DNA of 64,000 bases from Thelonectria olida (lineage: Eukaryota > Ascomycota > Sordariomycetes > Hypocreales > Nectriaceae). Under the pieces are notes generated by a model. That model saw only the letters and a program-made list of their open reading frames with translations. It ran no database searches and was not told the DNA's origin. A program made the translations under genes and the position numbers. This document shows positions 31,477-42,311 of this stretch, piece after piece. The stretch spans positions 496,001 through 560,000 of the forward strand of contig JAGPYM010000024.1 of NCBI GenBank assembly GCA_020736575.1, given 5' to 3'. Numbering within the stretch: the first letter of the stretch is position 1; every line of letters starts with the position of its first letter.

Positions 31477-32211
31477 GCATCCCCTGTTCTGTGTAGCGAA
31501 TTAATGCCTCTATAACTCTATCGATATAAAACTAACTCTACCCCAGTCCTACAAACCAACTCTACCCTTATAACTGTGGAGAAAATATGGGCGGGAAACC
31601 TAACTCCACAACAGTTGATTAGACCCTTACTATTGCAGGTGCAATAAGAGGTGCTAGATTTTGTTGAGGATGTATGATGTAATGATGAGTAGCGATGTGT
31701 GAAGTTTCTCCGCTCTAAGAGACGGAATGGGGAGAGATGGAGATGCTTGATATACCCGAGTGGCAATTTAGTACCCCTGTCTGACCAACGTTGGCAGCAG
31801 TGTAAGAAGCAAGCCAAAACATATTTGAAACCTACCTTGTAGGCGTTGTAGGCAGAGGTAACTGCAACATTGCGCTTTCACCCGACGCGAACTCGGCTAG
31901 GCAACGGCTGTAGTCGCTCTTCCAAAAAAAACATGAGGAGTCAGCCCAGGTGTTACAACCAAGTCAAGTCTTCCCAGCTTATGACCTGTGGTGCTATGGA
32001 GGCAGTTTCACCGTAATAGGAACTTTCTGTAAAAGCGAAAGCGAAGGTGAAAGTATACGGAATGGCATAATTTGTTCTAGCTGCGGTGATTATGGATTGA
32101 GTCCTCTCTCATATAATGTCTCTAGGCTATTAATGGTAAATTGTATATAATTAAGAGCGACTTGGGCATTGTCGAAATTGGCCTGACGATATCTCTGGTA
32201 AGAAAATATGC
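31477..32211. other. Intergenic, nothing recognised
   Basis: AT-rich DNA downstream of the HET gene and of the ankyrin gene (convergent 3' ends). No supported feature. Confidence 0.4.
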
Positions 32212-34047
32212 TTATGCAAGATTTAAATAAATGTCTCGATCTGAGATTAAAGCCTTCTGGTCCATTAAGCCGTAAACATAACACTCTCCGCGTAACGTAT
32301 GCGCACTCGAATTCTCGTGAACGACAAATGGTGTTTTCAATCCGTGGATCAAGTAAATGGACGCACCAGGTGACACGTGAGTAGAACCTAGTCCTACTCG
32401 TCCGCTTTCTGTAACGAACAATGTCCGGTTACGGCACGTCTCTTCTGCGACGTATCCGTAACGTGAAGAGCCCTCCAAACTATCGTTCGAATCTTCGATG
32501 CTGGCGGATTCTGCATCATCCAAGTTTCTGCCTTCCCAATCCTGAAATAGGCGAAAGATCTCTGCAGGCTTGACCTTCAATGCTCCACGTTCCGCTGGAG
32601 TCACTTTTGCATCCATTACCAAAGTGGTGGCGAACATGGACTCGAAGCCATCACAGTCAAGAGTTGCTCTGGCCGTGTTGAACCAAAGCCCAAAAATCTC
32701 GTGTTCAGTAATACCAACGCGCCTACAGAGCGAGGAATAGTAAGGAAGTCCGCACGCTCTAATCTTGTCCACTAGAAGAGCGCGAACCCGCAAGGTCCGA
32801 GAGGACTCATCGAGGAGGTAATCAGGACTTGATGCCGTCGCTGAGAACTCAACCTGCGCGTCCTCTCCGGGGTATGGCAAGAGTACGAGAGGCCGCGACT
32901 GCACACGCCAATCCGGCACCCACGAGGGCACATCATCCGCAGGAGGGCCTAGTTCCGAAATGATTGTATCATCTGCTCTTAAGAGACGATGAGTTTTCAC
33001 ATCCCCACAGCCAGCAAAGTGTAAAATGTCCAGGTTGTTTGCTCGTTGAATACACCCCTTCGCAAATCTCATATATAACTCAGGGCTCGTTTGACTGTAA
33101 CTCGGTATGTACCAAGTGTTAACTGGATCATTGCGGAAAACGATACCAAAAAGAGCGTTCAACCGATCATGACTTTTCTTGCAGTCCCAGTTACTCAGTG
33201 TTTGGGCCAAGTGAGGGAATGAAAAGGGGCTTCCGGTTAAAACCTGTGCTCTCAGCTGGCCAAGTTTCACAGCGTGCCGGAATGGCTTCAACAGCCAGGG
33301 CGCAGGAGGATCATGAGTAACCGAAGACAACATTTGAATAGCGGTGAAGAATATTTTCCCTGGAATGGTCGAACCACCGCATCGGATTTCAAGTTCAGAC
33401 GCCAGTGCAACTTCTTGAACTACCCATAATCTGCGGAACCAGGGTCGGCTTGCCAAAGTGGTGACTGCGCGAAATAGGACTTTCGTCGGGTCAAACATGT
33501 CAGATACATTGTGCAGGTATCCCGCTTGTAGCAGTTCACTGGCAGCTTTTTTCCAGTCTGAAGAATTACCCGTTTCAAGGTTGCCGGTGGGTATAGCTAA
33601 GGTACGCAAGAGCTTGAAAGCATACTCGCTATCCTCGTCGGGGCGGCCGAGCCAGCATATCACTCGCTGTGCCTGGGTGAAGATTCTGGACATCAATTTA
33701 ACTTGCTGCTCTCGTTCCGTATCGTTCTCCTGGTGTATGCAAATTTGATCTATCCAAATCACCATCATAGTGACATCGGATACAAGCTCTTCCAAGGCCT
33801 GAAATAGCGATCTTCTGATTCTTAGCAGATGACTGTCGACTTGGAGCACTGGATCATTTGGTGATGCATCTCCCCATACATAGGATAGTGCTGAATAGTT
33901 TGGCTGGTCATCTAGTTTGACATTCGTGAGATGTCCGTGAAGCTGATGATTGACGGAGCCAAGTCGAGTGAGCTTGAGCAATCGGATACCGTTCGAGTGG
34001 TTTAGCCGAGTATAAAGATCCGGCGAAGTCATTTCTAGGTTGTGCAT
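32212..34047 (-). CDS. HET-domain protein (heterokaryon incompatibility type)
   Basis: A 611-residue single-exon protein starting at ATG 34047 (an in-frame ATG at 34032 is an alternative). The HET domain (PF06985 family) occupies about residues 50-215 with its three conserved blocks: YSALSYVWGDA, then IWIDQICIHQENDTEREQQV, and RPWFRRLWVVQEVALA. The remaining C-terminal part is typical of long HET proteins and has no further recognisable domain. HET proteins trigger cell death or growth arrest upon non-self recognition; the mechanism is related to TIR-like fold signalling. The frame is intact and shows no stop, so it may be functional. It is divergent from the 2OG oxygenase gene downstream of its promoter. 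Confidence 0.9.
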   Translation of the reverse strand: MHNLEMTSPDLYTRLNHSNGIRLLKLTRLGSVNHQLHGHLTNVKLDDQPNYSALSYVWGDASPNDPVLQVDSHLLRIRRSLFQALEELVSDVTMMVIWIDQICIHQENDTEREQQVKLMSRIFTQAQRVICWLGRPDEDSEYAFKLLRTLAIPTGNLETGNSSDWKKAASELLQAGYLHNVSDMFDPTKVLFRAVTTLASRPWFRRLWVVQEVALASELEIRCGGSTIPGKIFFTAIQMLSSVTHDPPAPWLLKPFRHAVKLGQLRAQVLTGSPFSFPHLAQTLSNWDCKKSHDRLNALFGIVFRNDPVNTWYIPSYSQTSPELYMRFAKGCIQRANNLDILHFAGCGDVKTHRLLRADDTIISELGPPADDVPSWVPDWRVQSRPLVLLPYPGEDAQVEFSATASSPDYLLDESSRTLRVRALLVDKIRACGLPYYSSLCRRVGITEHEIFGLWFNTARATLDCDGFESMFATTLVMDAKVTPAERGALKVKPAEIFRLFQDWEGRNLDDAESASIEDSNDSLEGSSRYGYVAEETCRNRTLFVTESGRVGLGSTHVSPGASIYLIHGLKTPFVVHENSSAHTLRGECYVYGLMDQKALISDRDIYLNLA

Positions 34048-34689
34048 CAATCCTCTTTAGGTGATACAGTTGGTGACGGTCGTCGGGACTTTTGCCAGAA
34101 CATGTCCTCTCGGTGGCGCTCAGAGAAATTCGGGCCTTGTGCCGGAAAAAAGCTCATCGGTCAGCCTTGGGCAGGTTGGGCATCAGTCGAGGATGAGCCT
34201 CACCTCCGTACATCCAATGAGAGCTGCAGAAGATGGCCATGGGAAACGTTACACGTACTCCCCGGTTACTCCTTATGACCCCAACCTCTCTCAGCTTTTG
34301 CTCTAATCTGTCTTTGTCAGTCAGCTGTGGCCGTCTTAAAATAGCCCGCATTCCTTCTCGTGCTCTAGACTTGGCTTCCTCTGGGTCATCGTCATCCAAG
34401 GAAAAACCGGCTTACTTGGGACTAGCTAGAGAGCAGAGCTGGCACGACGTGGTCAACACTAATAATTTCCCAAAGGCAGCAGATTGTGTCCAAGTCTAGT
34501 TAGGACATGGTAGATGGCGTTTGTTGGGTTTCACTGCACCTGCAGGAGGCCCACCATCCATGACTCTCGTATCTATTACATTGCTCCCAGCTTGAGAGCT
34601 TCCTTAACTACCTTGACATGGCCGACGAGCGACTCTAAGATTCATTTTCTTTTTACTCCCCTCCAAGAACCTGTTGTCCGTCGTCTGAA

Positions 34690-36226
34690 ATGACCGACCT
34701 GCACCATGAGCCAGCCATACCGGACGAACGACTGCTCGCCCAACTCGACGATGCAATGACGCGCTACCAAACAACGACTGGCTTCTCCTGTAGCGGATCT
34801 CTCGATATTGGCTTTACAAAGTATGGAGACTTTACAAGCGCAAAGAAGCCAGTCAAATGCCCCCGACCGATCCTCTTTTGGCGCACAGCCAAAGGGTGCA
34901 AGTCTACCACCATCGACAGCCTATGGACTACTCCTAGGGACTATGAGAACAGTTTGGAAGAGTTGGTAGAGGACTGCTCACCTGCCACCTTTGGATATGA
35001 AGGCGAAAGTGTCTTGGACGAGAAAATTCGCAAGGCCGGCGCTATGGATGCCAAAGGCTTCTCGACCAATTTTAACCCAGGCGATTTCGGCATCGTCGAC
35101 ACCATCGCCCGCGAACTGCAACCTGGCATCGCCAGGGCCGGGAACCAAGAAGCCGTGCCGCGATGGGGCATTGTCGCCGAGCTCTACAAGTTAAACGTGT
35201 ACTCAGGGCCTTTGGGCATGTTCAAGCCGCATATCGACACTCCTCGCGGACGCACTCACTTTGGGTCTCTCGTAGTGGCATTGCCCACGGACTATAAAGG
35301 TAGTAGTGTTCATTGTAGCTCCATTAAATTGAATGTACACGGATATTAGAGAGTCGCTGACTTTCACTACGAAGGTGGCCAGCCAAGGTGGCCAGCTAGT
35401 CGTCACTCATGAGGGCAAGAAGCGACTCTATCTCGACCAGACTCAGTGGCACCATCCGGGTGAAATCCGATGGGTTGCCTTTTACAGCGACTGCGAACAC
35501 GAAGTTCTACCTGTCACCGCCGGGCATCGCGTCACGCTTACCTACCAGCTTTACGTCTCCGAGTACCTCGGCGGCCTTCTCCAGCCGCAAGTCAAAACGC
35601 CGGGTTCGGCGTGCTATCCCATGTATCGCAGCGCCAAGGACATGCTCGCATCCCCAGAGTTCCTGAAGAAGGGCGGGATCCTCGGCTTTTGGTGCGCATA
35701 TCAGTACCCTGAGAGGATGGAGGGCACAGATTCCTACCAGCGTTATCCGCTCACTCTCAAAGGCGCCGATACCATCCTCTTTGCCATATTTCGAGCCCTC
35801 GGACTTACCGTGCATATCAAGCCCTATGAACCTGGATCGATTGCTGGTGGCGTCGGGGCTGGAGAATTTGTTGATGCCGGAATACGATTTCAACGCCTCC
35901 TTTCTACGGAAGAACAGGAAGCCAAGGCCGGAGCAGCGGCTCAAATCCAGGTACATACCAACCAGCCCGTTACTTAGAATACAGTATCAAGGTTAACCCA
36001 CGAATAGTTTCAACTGTTTAATGGCGGCCACTATGTCGGCAACGAAATATTCCGCCATGCTAAGTGGTTCAACAAGCCGCCAACCATGATGAATCCGACG
36101 GGTGCGGAATGCCTCGATGGCCCGAAGCCCACAACGTGGATCGGTAATGAGACTGAGATTGATTGGGATTATGCCTTCCGCGTGTTGTTGGTAGTAGTGC
36201 CTGCATTTCCAGATCGAAGAGTGTAA
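34690..36226 (+). CDS. 2-oxoglutarate/Fe(II) dioxygenase-like protein (prolyl 4-hydroxylase type)
   Basis: Three exons: 34690-35299, 35388-35950 and 36008-36226 (introns of 88 and 57 bp: GTAGTA...CCAAG, GTACAT...AATAG with GTTAAC branch). Total 463 residues. The double-stranded beta-helix core shows the iron ligands HxD in FKPHIDTPR (about residue 181) and a distal His with downstream Arg in EVLPVTAGHRVTLTYQL. The third exon supplies the conserved end (NGGHYVGNEIFRHAKWFNKP). Such fungal proteins are annotated as Fe2OG dioxygenases; the substrate is unknown. There is no signal peptide, so it is probably cytosolic or nuclear. A further 3' exon cannot be excluded. Confidence 0.85.
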
Positions 36227-36716
36227 AGGTTTTCCTTGATGAGTATATTTCCGAACGGTATGCCGTTCATAATCCGGTAATCTCGAGCACGGATGAGTGG
36301 CACTTGGGAGACAGTCTAGCAACCAAAAGTGGACTAAAATTTCCTAAATACGACTCATTTTGCTTCCTGTCAGGTCCTGGCAAGCGCGTCAAAGTACCGA
36401 CAAAGGCGGTAAGGGAGTCCAGAAATGGACCAAAATTCACGGTGGGGAGAGTAATGCTAGTCCCACTTCACCCCAAGGAGGTGCTGTGGCTGATATGGTA
36501 CCCCTGAGCTGGCCACTGTAATGATTGTGGCAGCGCCACATTGCACAGGTTGACGCGTTGAACGAATCGCGTCAGTCCAACACAAAACTTTTCAACCGGC
36601 GCAATACTGTACACCATTCTGGGATCTCATAGGTCTCTTTTGTCTAGCGTAAAGTCCAGGCTTGCTAATCTTAATGTCGCATTTTTAGACCCCTTTCAAC
36701 CTCACCGTTGACAACT
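36227..36716. other. Intergenic spacer
   Basis: About 490 bp between the oxygenase gene and the chromodomain gene. No supported gene. A CT-rich run (CCCCTTTCAACCTCACCG) sits just before the next start codon. Confidence 0.4.
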
Positions 36717-37442
36717 ATGACGCCCGCCCGACATAGCAGCATCGGCCGAGATATCATCCGCGGTATTGATATCGATCAAGACTCCAAGCGAAGCCTCGAT
36801 ACCGATGCCATCGCCCGGTCCTCCGAGTCCAAAATCACCGAGACGATCCCTACTTCGAAAGAAGCCTTGGTCGATACCCAAACACCCCAAAAGCAAAGGG
36901 AGCTGGATTCCATCGCCGAGCCCAGCGAAGCCGACCCAGCCGAACTTAGTGCCACGCGCGATATTGTTATAGATCTCGACGAAGCCGAGATTGACTCATT
37001 CGAGACTCATCGCGTCGATCAAGCCAATGCCACAGTTGATATCTTAGTTAAATGGGGAAACGGCGAGCAGTCTTGGGAGCCTGAATGGAGCCTCCAACAA
37101 CAAGTCCCTGTGCTTATCTACAGGTACTGGGACACTGTCGGTGGACGTGATGCTGCCACTGGCCTGGATGTGTATCACGTCTTCCGCGTTCTCGAGCAGA
37201 CTGCGCTGCCTCGGACGAAGGAGGACTTCAGATACCGGGTTCAGTGGGTGGGCTATCGTCTCAACGAGTCAACTTGGGAGTATAAGAGCAAACTCGCGCA
37301 GATTGCGCCCGAAGAGCTTATCAAGTTCGAAGCCAAGAACCAGTCTGCTCCAAAGGCTCCGGCCCGGAAACCCAAGCGGGGGATTGCTCGTAGTTCTAGG
37401 CGTCCTAGGAAGAAAGCCAGGGTTAACCAATCACTTAAATGA
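36717..37442 (+). CDS. Chromodomain protein
   Basis: A 241-residue single-exon protein from ATG 36717. The N-terminal 90 residues are acidic/Ser-rich. Two chromo-like modules follow: residues about 100-145 (VDILVKWGNGEQSWEPEWSL) and about 155-205 (VYHVFRVL...RYRVQWVGYRLNESTWEYK), the second matching the chromodomain aromatic-cage pattern. The C-terminal 35 residues are very basic (PARKPKRGIARSSRRPRKKA), fitting DNA binding or a nuclear signal. A role in chromatin recognition is expected from the family. It ends 95 bp before the TIR of a MULE, so whether it is a host gene or hitch-hiker of mobile DNA is open. Confidence 0.8.
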   Translation: MTPARHSSIGRDIIRGIDIDQDSKRSLDTDAIARSSESKITETIPTSKEALVDTQTPQKQRELDSIAEPSEADPAELSATRDIVIDLDEAEIDSFETHRVDQANATVDILVKWGNGEQSWEPEWSLQQQVPVLIYRYWDTVGGRDAATGLDVYHVFRVLEQTALPRTKEDFRYRVQWVGYRLNESTWEYKSKLAQIAPEELIKFEAKNQSAPKAPARKPKRGIARSSRRPRKKARVNQSLK

Positions 37443-37839
37443 TTAGAAGACATCACACAAGAATCCTAACGGGAGTTGACGCAGGTTTCAACCTGGCCAG
37501 GGTTCAAATCCATTACACTCCACGACACATTTGCAAAGGCAATTACTACGTGGGCATCACACTTTGCTACGTGGGCCTCAAGTTTACGTGGGCATCATAT
37601 TTTGCGTACTCTCATTGGCTTGAAAAATCCTCGACCCACGAGTACAAGCCCCACGAAGGCGGTGAAGCTTGTCCGCTAACAGCCAGCCAAACCCCTCAAA
37701 GATCATTTACGAGTAGCAATGGGAGCCAGAAATATTACGGCGGCAGTGAATATTCTTCCCGGACGACCAATTCACGGCTTTTTGTCGCTATAACACTCGT
37801 TATAATCGTCTTGCGTTCAAAGTTAACCAGTTGCTTCTC

Positions 37840-38963
37840 TCATTCTCTAACTACAATGCAATCTCCCTCTCTACTTACTGAATGCAAGGCTTGTTGTTCT
37901 TCAGTATCTCTATCTATCCTCCTCCAGATGTCAGCCACACCCCTTCTCCCTGTTTCTAGAGGGTTATCTCCTAGTTCCCGGGCGACCTCGGCCTCTATAC
38001 GGTCATCCTCTGCCTTACTCCAGTCCAGATATGCCATCATCTCCTCCTTGGTCCATTCCCTTGAACCGGCCGAAGTAGTGCAATACTTTGACATCAGCTT
38101 ATAGTCAACACACCACTCATAGCTCTCCTTATCATATCGCGATGGAAGACCCGTTGCCTTCCGGTATTGCTGGTTGGTTTTGATGCTCCCGCGGGGCTGG
38201 CATTCATACCAAGCCGTTCTTGCGGCCACATATCTTTGATATATCGCCTGCGGGTCGTCGTACCACAGCGGAGGCGGAGGTGCCGACAGACTGGGTGCAG
38301 GGGAAGATGGAATAATAGTCTCTAAAGCCGCCAGAGACTCAGGCTCAGCGATAGGCTGTGCTGGTACGGTCGCTTCAGCCGTGGACTCTGCTTCAGAAAC
38401 TCCGTTTGAGTGTAGCGTTGGATCCGGATCCAGTGTTGCAGCAACCTGCAGTGATGGCTCAGGGGCGAGGGGCGGAGAGCATTCCTGAAACCTTAAAGGG
38501 CACGCCTTTGCGGACCTCGTGTGGCCTACTTCATGGCACCTACTACATCTTGGTGGCGCCTTTGCTACCGCCTTGATTGCCTTAATCCTTTGTGAGATAG
38601 GCTCCTCGTCACTGCCGATGAGAAGCTCCCACTGACTCCTTTGCCTTCGTACACTTGGTTGCATCCTCTGTCCACTCGCACGTATCCCTGTAGTATTACC
38701 AGGTCCGATAGCGGCTCTACGTCTCGGGGAACCATGATGCTCTGACGATAAACTACCAATAGTGGGCTGGCTGTTCCGGGCCCGGCTGCCCTCAACCGCT
38801 GTGCTTACTGGGGTCCCGCATGGAAGGCAGGGTAGCTGGCTATTAGGCTGACCATCCGGCTGACGTTCTTGAGGTCCCCGATGCTGGCTACTCGCTCCGA
38901 TAGCCAGCCGCTCAGGGACGGGCTGAGCAACGTTTTTGGGCCTTCCACGAAGTGCTGTGGCAA
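37840..38963 (-). pseudogene. MULE2 transposase C-terminal module, out of frame
   Basis: The +1 frame is open from about 38963 down to the stop at 37840 and clearly continues the transposase: an AT-hook-like RGRPKN, a long Gln/Ser/Pro linker, a CX2CX4HX6C knuckle (CSRCHEVGHTRSAKAC) and a conserved ~110-residue module ending MMAYLDWSKAEDDRIE and GDCIVV. A single missing base near 38967 would explain the break; a programmed frameshift or unrecognised intron is possible but less likely. The first ATG in this frame is at 38664. Confidence 0.7.
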
Positions 38964-38966
38964 TTT

Positions 38967-41258
38967 TTAGGTCGAGTTTCGCCAGTAAGGGCTATCCACC
39001 GCGGATTCCCGTAGATGCCATCGCTGATGAACCTCCCACTTGGAGAAGGTTTTACCGGATAATAGCTTAGTGTAGACCTTGTGGTAGCAGGGAATACCTA
39101 GCTCTACCGAAACTAGGCAATCGACACCGCAGTTTCCAATCAACTCCGGTTTAGGATTCGACTTTGTTGGTACCCCTTTCAACGCCCTTCGGTACTGCGT
39201 TGTAATGAGGGTTAAGCCTTTAAGCGACATTGTTGTTCGGAGCTCCCCAAGGTAGTCGGAAGTCTGTCTGGAATATTCACGTTTCGTGAGAACCCCATCT
39301 TGGGCACATCGGTCGGTAAAATTTGCCTCCTGGTCCGCCATCATCTCCTCAATCGCCTCGGCTAGCCGGAATAAATGGCTCATACCATTTAGCAGGTAGC
39401 TCTTGATGCTGTTGTTGCTTGCTTCCGTTCCTGAAGTTACACGTATACCGAAATTACGATACCCTCGAATGAAGCAACGTGCCCATTGTGCCCTTATAGG
39501 CATATAGGTTCTGTAGAGATATAGTAGAATGGCTCTTTGGTCGTCGAACTCTTTGCAGAGCATAAGCCATGCGTTGTCGTGCTCTTTCTCGGTCTCGGCA
39601 AAAACAACAGCTTTCCACATCTCAAGCACCCCTCGATAGTCGTGGCTAATAGATTCAGTAGTCGCTTTCCCTTGAGTTGTAGATAGCTTGATTGCGAGCC
39701 AGTCTTCTTCGTTTAGCAATAGCTGCTCTTGTGTGCGATTGGGTGGCTCGTGCGACTCGCAATCCTCACCGCTCGATGTGTCTATCTTGTACTTCCATCT
39801 CTGTTTGGCCCGGAGGAATACGTTGGAATTGATATGATGGATACAGAGTTGCTGCTGGGTGTCGGGAAAGGCATCAGCAATAGTGGCCTTCATTCTTTCG
39901 TCAAAGTCGGTAATAGCCACGTCAGGAAAACGGATATCGTGCCGGACCACCAGGTCCCTAATCGCGTCCAAAAGAAACCGAAATCCTTCAACCCTCTCGT
40001 TGTCGATCACTCCAAAGGCAGCATTGTAGACGGACCCAAGGCAGGTTTGTCCAGTCACCTGGAAGAGTGGGAGCTTGAAACGGTTCGTGTTATATGTGTT
40101 GTCCAAGCTAAGGACTTCCGGGAAACGCTTCCACATCCGTATGCAGTATGGAAGCGTCCAAACTAGCCCAACAAGGCGATCCGGTTCGTCGTCGACCCAT
40201 TTTGCGATGTACGGGATCCCCCGCTCGTCGAACTGCTTTAACAACGCGGCACTAGTATGCAAGCCTTCAAGCTTCTCCCGGCCGATGGCGGCTCTGGCGT
40301 TGTAGATGTCTTTGCATGTGAGTACAGTCTCGGGATGCTTTTCCTTGACAATATTGCGGACGTCGCGTGCCCGGATGCCTACACGGCGACTAGATGATTG
40401 GATCGTTTCTCGAACCGCGGAGCTACGCTTGCGGTGAGCTGGATGAGCGGATGGATTGATGCTAGGTAGATGATTGTGCTGGCTATGTGCCGGATCTTTG
40501 AGTAGACGTAGATGCCAACGATAGTTGTTTTGTACTAACGATTCGGCAACAATCTTCCATTTACAGCCACATTTCCGAGACCTACGGTCCCGAATGCCAG
40601 CCTTATTCTTATTAACCCTGGGTTCCCCATACCGATCGCACTCGAATGTGTAACGAATTAGCCGGCCTTTACGAGTAAGACCGTTTCGCTTGATGATAGC
40701 GAATCCATTCTCTTTTGCAAATTCGTTCACGCGGGTGTATAAGGCGTCGGCGGTAGCCTCGAGCGGTCCTGGGACCGGTGGGTTAGGGATAACCTCCACG
40801 GAGTTAGTCGTAGACTCGCGGGACGTATACCCTCCGTCTTCTTCCTCCTCCACTTGTAGGGGGTTCGCCCTAGATGGTAAAGCTTGGTTCTCGCGTGAAG
40901 AGCTTCCGGACGATGAGCCGAATAAATTCTCAAAAGTTTCCAGGGCTTTGGTAGTTAGCCGCTCGTTCCCCATAGCCAGCCGCTCATTGATCCCGACGGT
41001 CTCCCGAACAAGCTGTAAAGTTGATATCAATTCGCCGTGTAGCGGGCTACCGGTACGTGAAGGGGTCGCGTTGTTGAGCTCGGTATCTGTGCTCTGGGTT
41101 CTATATTCGGCTTCAGGAGCTGGGTTTTCATCCTCAGAAAGCCTGAGGCTGGCATCGGCATCGGCATCGTTGAAGTGAATCGAGGACCTAGACTGAGAGT
41201 TGGGATGTAATCGGCGTCGCTTATTTGCACATGAAGTTGCTGTTACCGGTATAAGCAA
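38967..41258 (-). CDS. MULE2 transposase, main part
   Basis: A 763-codon frame encoding a Mutator-like transposase. In order: an acidic/Ser-rich N-terminus, a FAR1/zinc-binding segment (about residues 200-290, FECDRYGEPR...CGCKWKIVAES), the MULE catalytic core (VLSLDNTYNTNRFKLPLFQV, VAITDFDERM, LCIHHINSNVFLR), and a SWIM-like motif near the end (CGVDCLVSVELGIPCYHKV). It would bind the TIRs and cut and paste the element. The open frame has no ATG near its upstream end (first in-frame Met is residue 96), so an upstream exon or a lost start is likely. The frame closes one nucleotide out of register with the C-terminal module that follows. Confidence 0.85.
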   Translation of the reverse strand: MLIPVTATSCANKRRRLHPNSQSRSSIHFNDADADASLRLSEDENPAPEAEYRTQSTDTELNNATPSRTGSPLHGELISTLQLVRETVGINERLAMGNERLTTKALETFENLFGSSSGSSSRENQALPSRANPLQVEEEEDGGYTSRESTTNSVEVIPNPPVPGPLEATADALYTRVNEFAKENGFAIIKRNGLTRKGRLIRYTFECDRYGEPRVNKNKAGIRDRRSRKCGCKWKIVAESLVQNNYRWHLRLLKDPAHSQHNHLPSINPSAHPAHRKRSSAVRETIQSSSRRVGIRARDVRNIVKEKHPETVLTCKDIYNARAAIGREKLEGLHTSAALLKQFDERGIPYIAKWVDDEPDRLVGLVWTLPYCIRMWKRFPEVLSLDNTYNTNRFKLPLFQVTGQTCLGSVYNAAFGVIDNERVEGFRFLLDAIRDLVVRHDIRFPDVAITDFDERMKATIADAFPDTQQQLCIHHINSNVFLRAKQRWKYKIDTSSGEDCESHEPPNRTQEQLLLNEEDWLAIKLSTTQGKATTESISHDYRGVLEMWKAVVFAETEKEHDNAWLMLCKEFDDQRAILLYLYRTYMPIRAQWARCFIRGYRNFGIRVTSGTEASNNSIKSYLLNGMSHLFRLAEAIEEMMADQEANFTDRCAQDGVLTKREYSRQTSDYLGELRTTMSLKGLTLITTQYRRALKGVPTKSNPKPELIGNCGVDCLVSVELGIPCYHKVYTKLLSGKTFSKWEVHQRWHLRESAVDSPYWRNST

Positions 41259-41641
41259 CAGGCTGTCGCGAGGTCGTTTCCCTAAACGAAGGTTGGTTGA
41301 TATCGTAGTGATTAAGAGTAATAATGTGTCAGATACTGGGGTGAATTGTGTGTATTCATCTTCTCTGTCTTGTCAGATAGTTGGGTTGGAACCCTATTTC
41401 TATCTGTTCAGTGATGACCTAACTGAGAGGTTGTTACAGGGCTGAGACAGCTCTCCGACCGGTAGTTCGGACCTCCGGTTAGCCGGTGTCCCCTTCACCA
41501 GTATTCAACATAATGCTAGAATAAGGAATTATATTCCAAAAGGATGACCAGAGTCTTCGTGTCCCCTCAACCTCAACGCGACGAATATCCCTTTCTACAT
41601 TCCTTCCTTTCTTCATTCCTTTGTACATAGGATTGGCCAAC

Positions 41642-42311
41642 GGGAGCCCATAGGTTCGCGGTACCCGCGAATTTAAAATTTCACGGGTACCGCGAAAATG
41701 ACTAAGCATAAGTTTCGTACCTAAGGATGTTGTATTGCAATATAATCTTAACGCGCATACTGACTTGATACATTAATAGAGTTGCGAAACGCACTTGACG
41801 GTAGTCTGATTTATTTTTCGTTATTGGACTCAAGTCTCAACCGTGATATCAGTAGCAGAATATTGCCCAGCGATAGCCATCTAGAGGACAGCAGCCTGTA
41901 CCCTTGCTGCTTGTCCTAGCCAATTTTGGAACTTGCAATGAGTAATCTGTGTGTGCGGGGACTAGTTTTTAATGGCATTGCCTGCCTTTCAAGAGGTAAA
42001 ATCGCAGTATTGCATTAAATTACGCTGTAGAGTATTGGTAATAGAGATGCTAGAAATATCCTGCTTAAAATAGAAATTATGGCAAAGTGTACCCGAAGAA
42101 GCAAAAAGAAGTGACGAGTGAAAAGGAGCCTGATGTCTTAAATCGGATTGATGCACTTAAACAGCAGTGCTATCCCAGCAGGCTCATAAGGCGAAACCAG
42201 TGTGAAAAATGAGAAATCGCTCGCAACTTAATTCTTATACACTGTGCTTAGTCATTGTCGCGGTACCCGTGAAATTTTAAATTCGCGGGTACCGCGAACC
42301 TATGGGCTCCC
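41642..42311. mobile_element. 670-bp MITE with 9-bp target duplication
   Basis: Long inverted termini (about 66 bp, one mismatch) starting GGGAGCCCATAGGTTCGCGG, flanked by a perfect 9-bp duplication TTGGCCAAC (41633-41641, 42312-42320). A 9-bp duplication points to a MULE-type mobiliser. The TIR itself contains a near-palindrome built on CGCGGTACCCG. It sits inside MULE2, upstream of its transposase frame. The related derivative at 52146-52155 shows the unoccupied target (CAGCCAACGAGAGG). Confidence 0.9.

Noticed and set aside
37490..37525. tRNA-like T-loop (GGTTCAAATCC)
   Set aside because: No pairing T stem, no anticodon arm and no acceptor stem can be formed around it.
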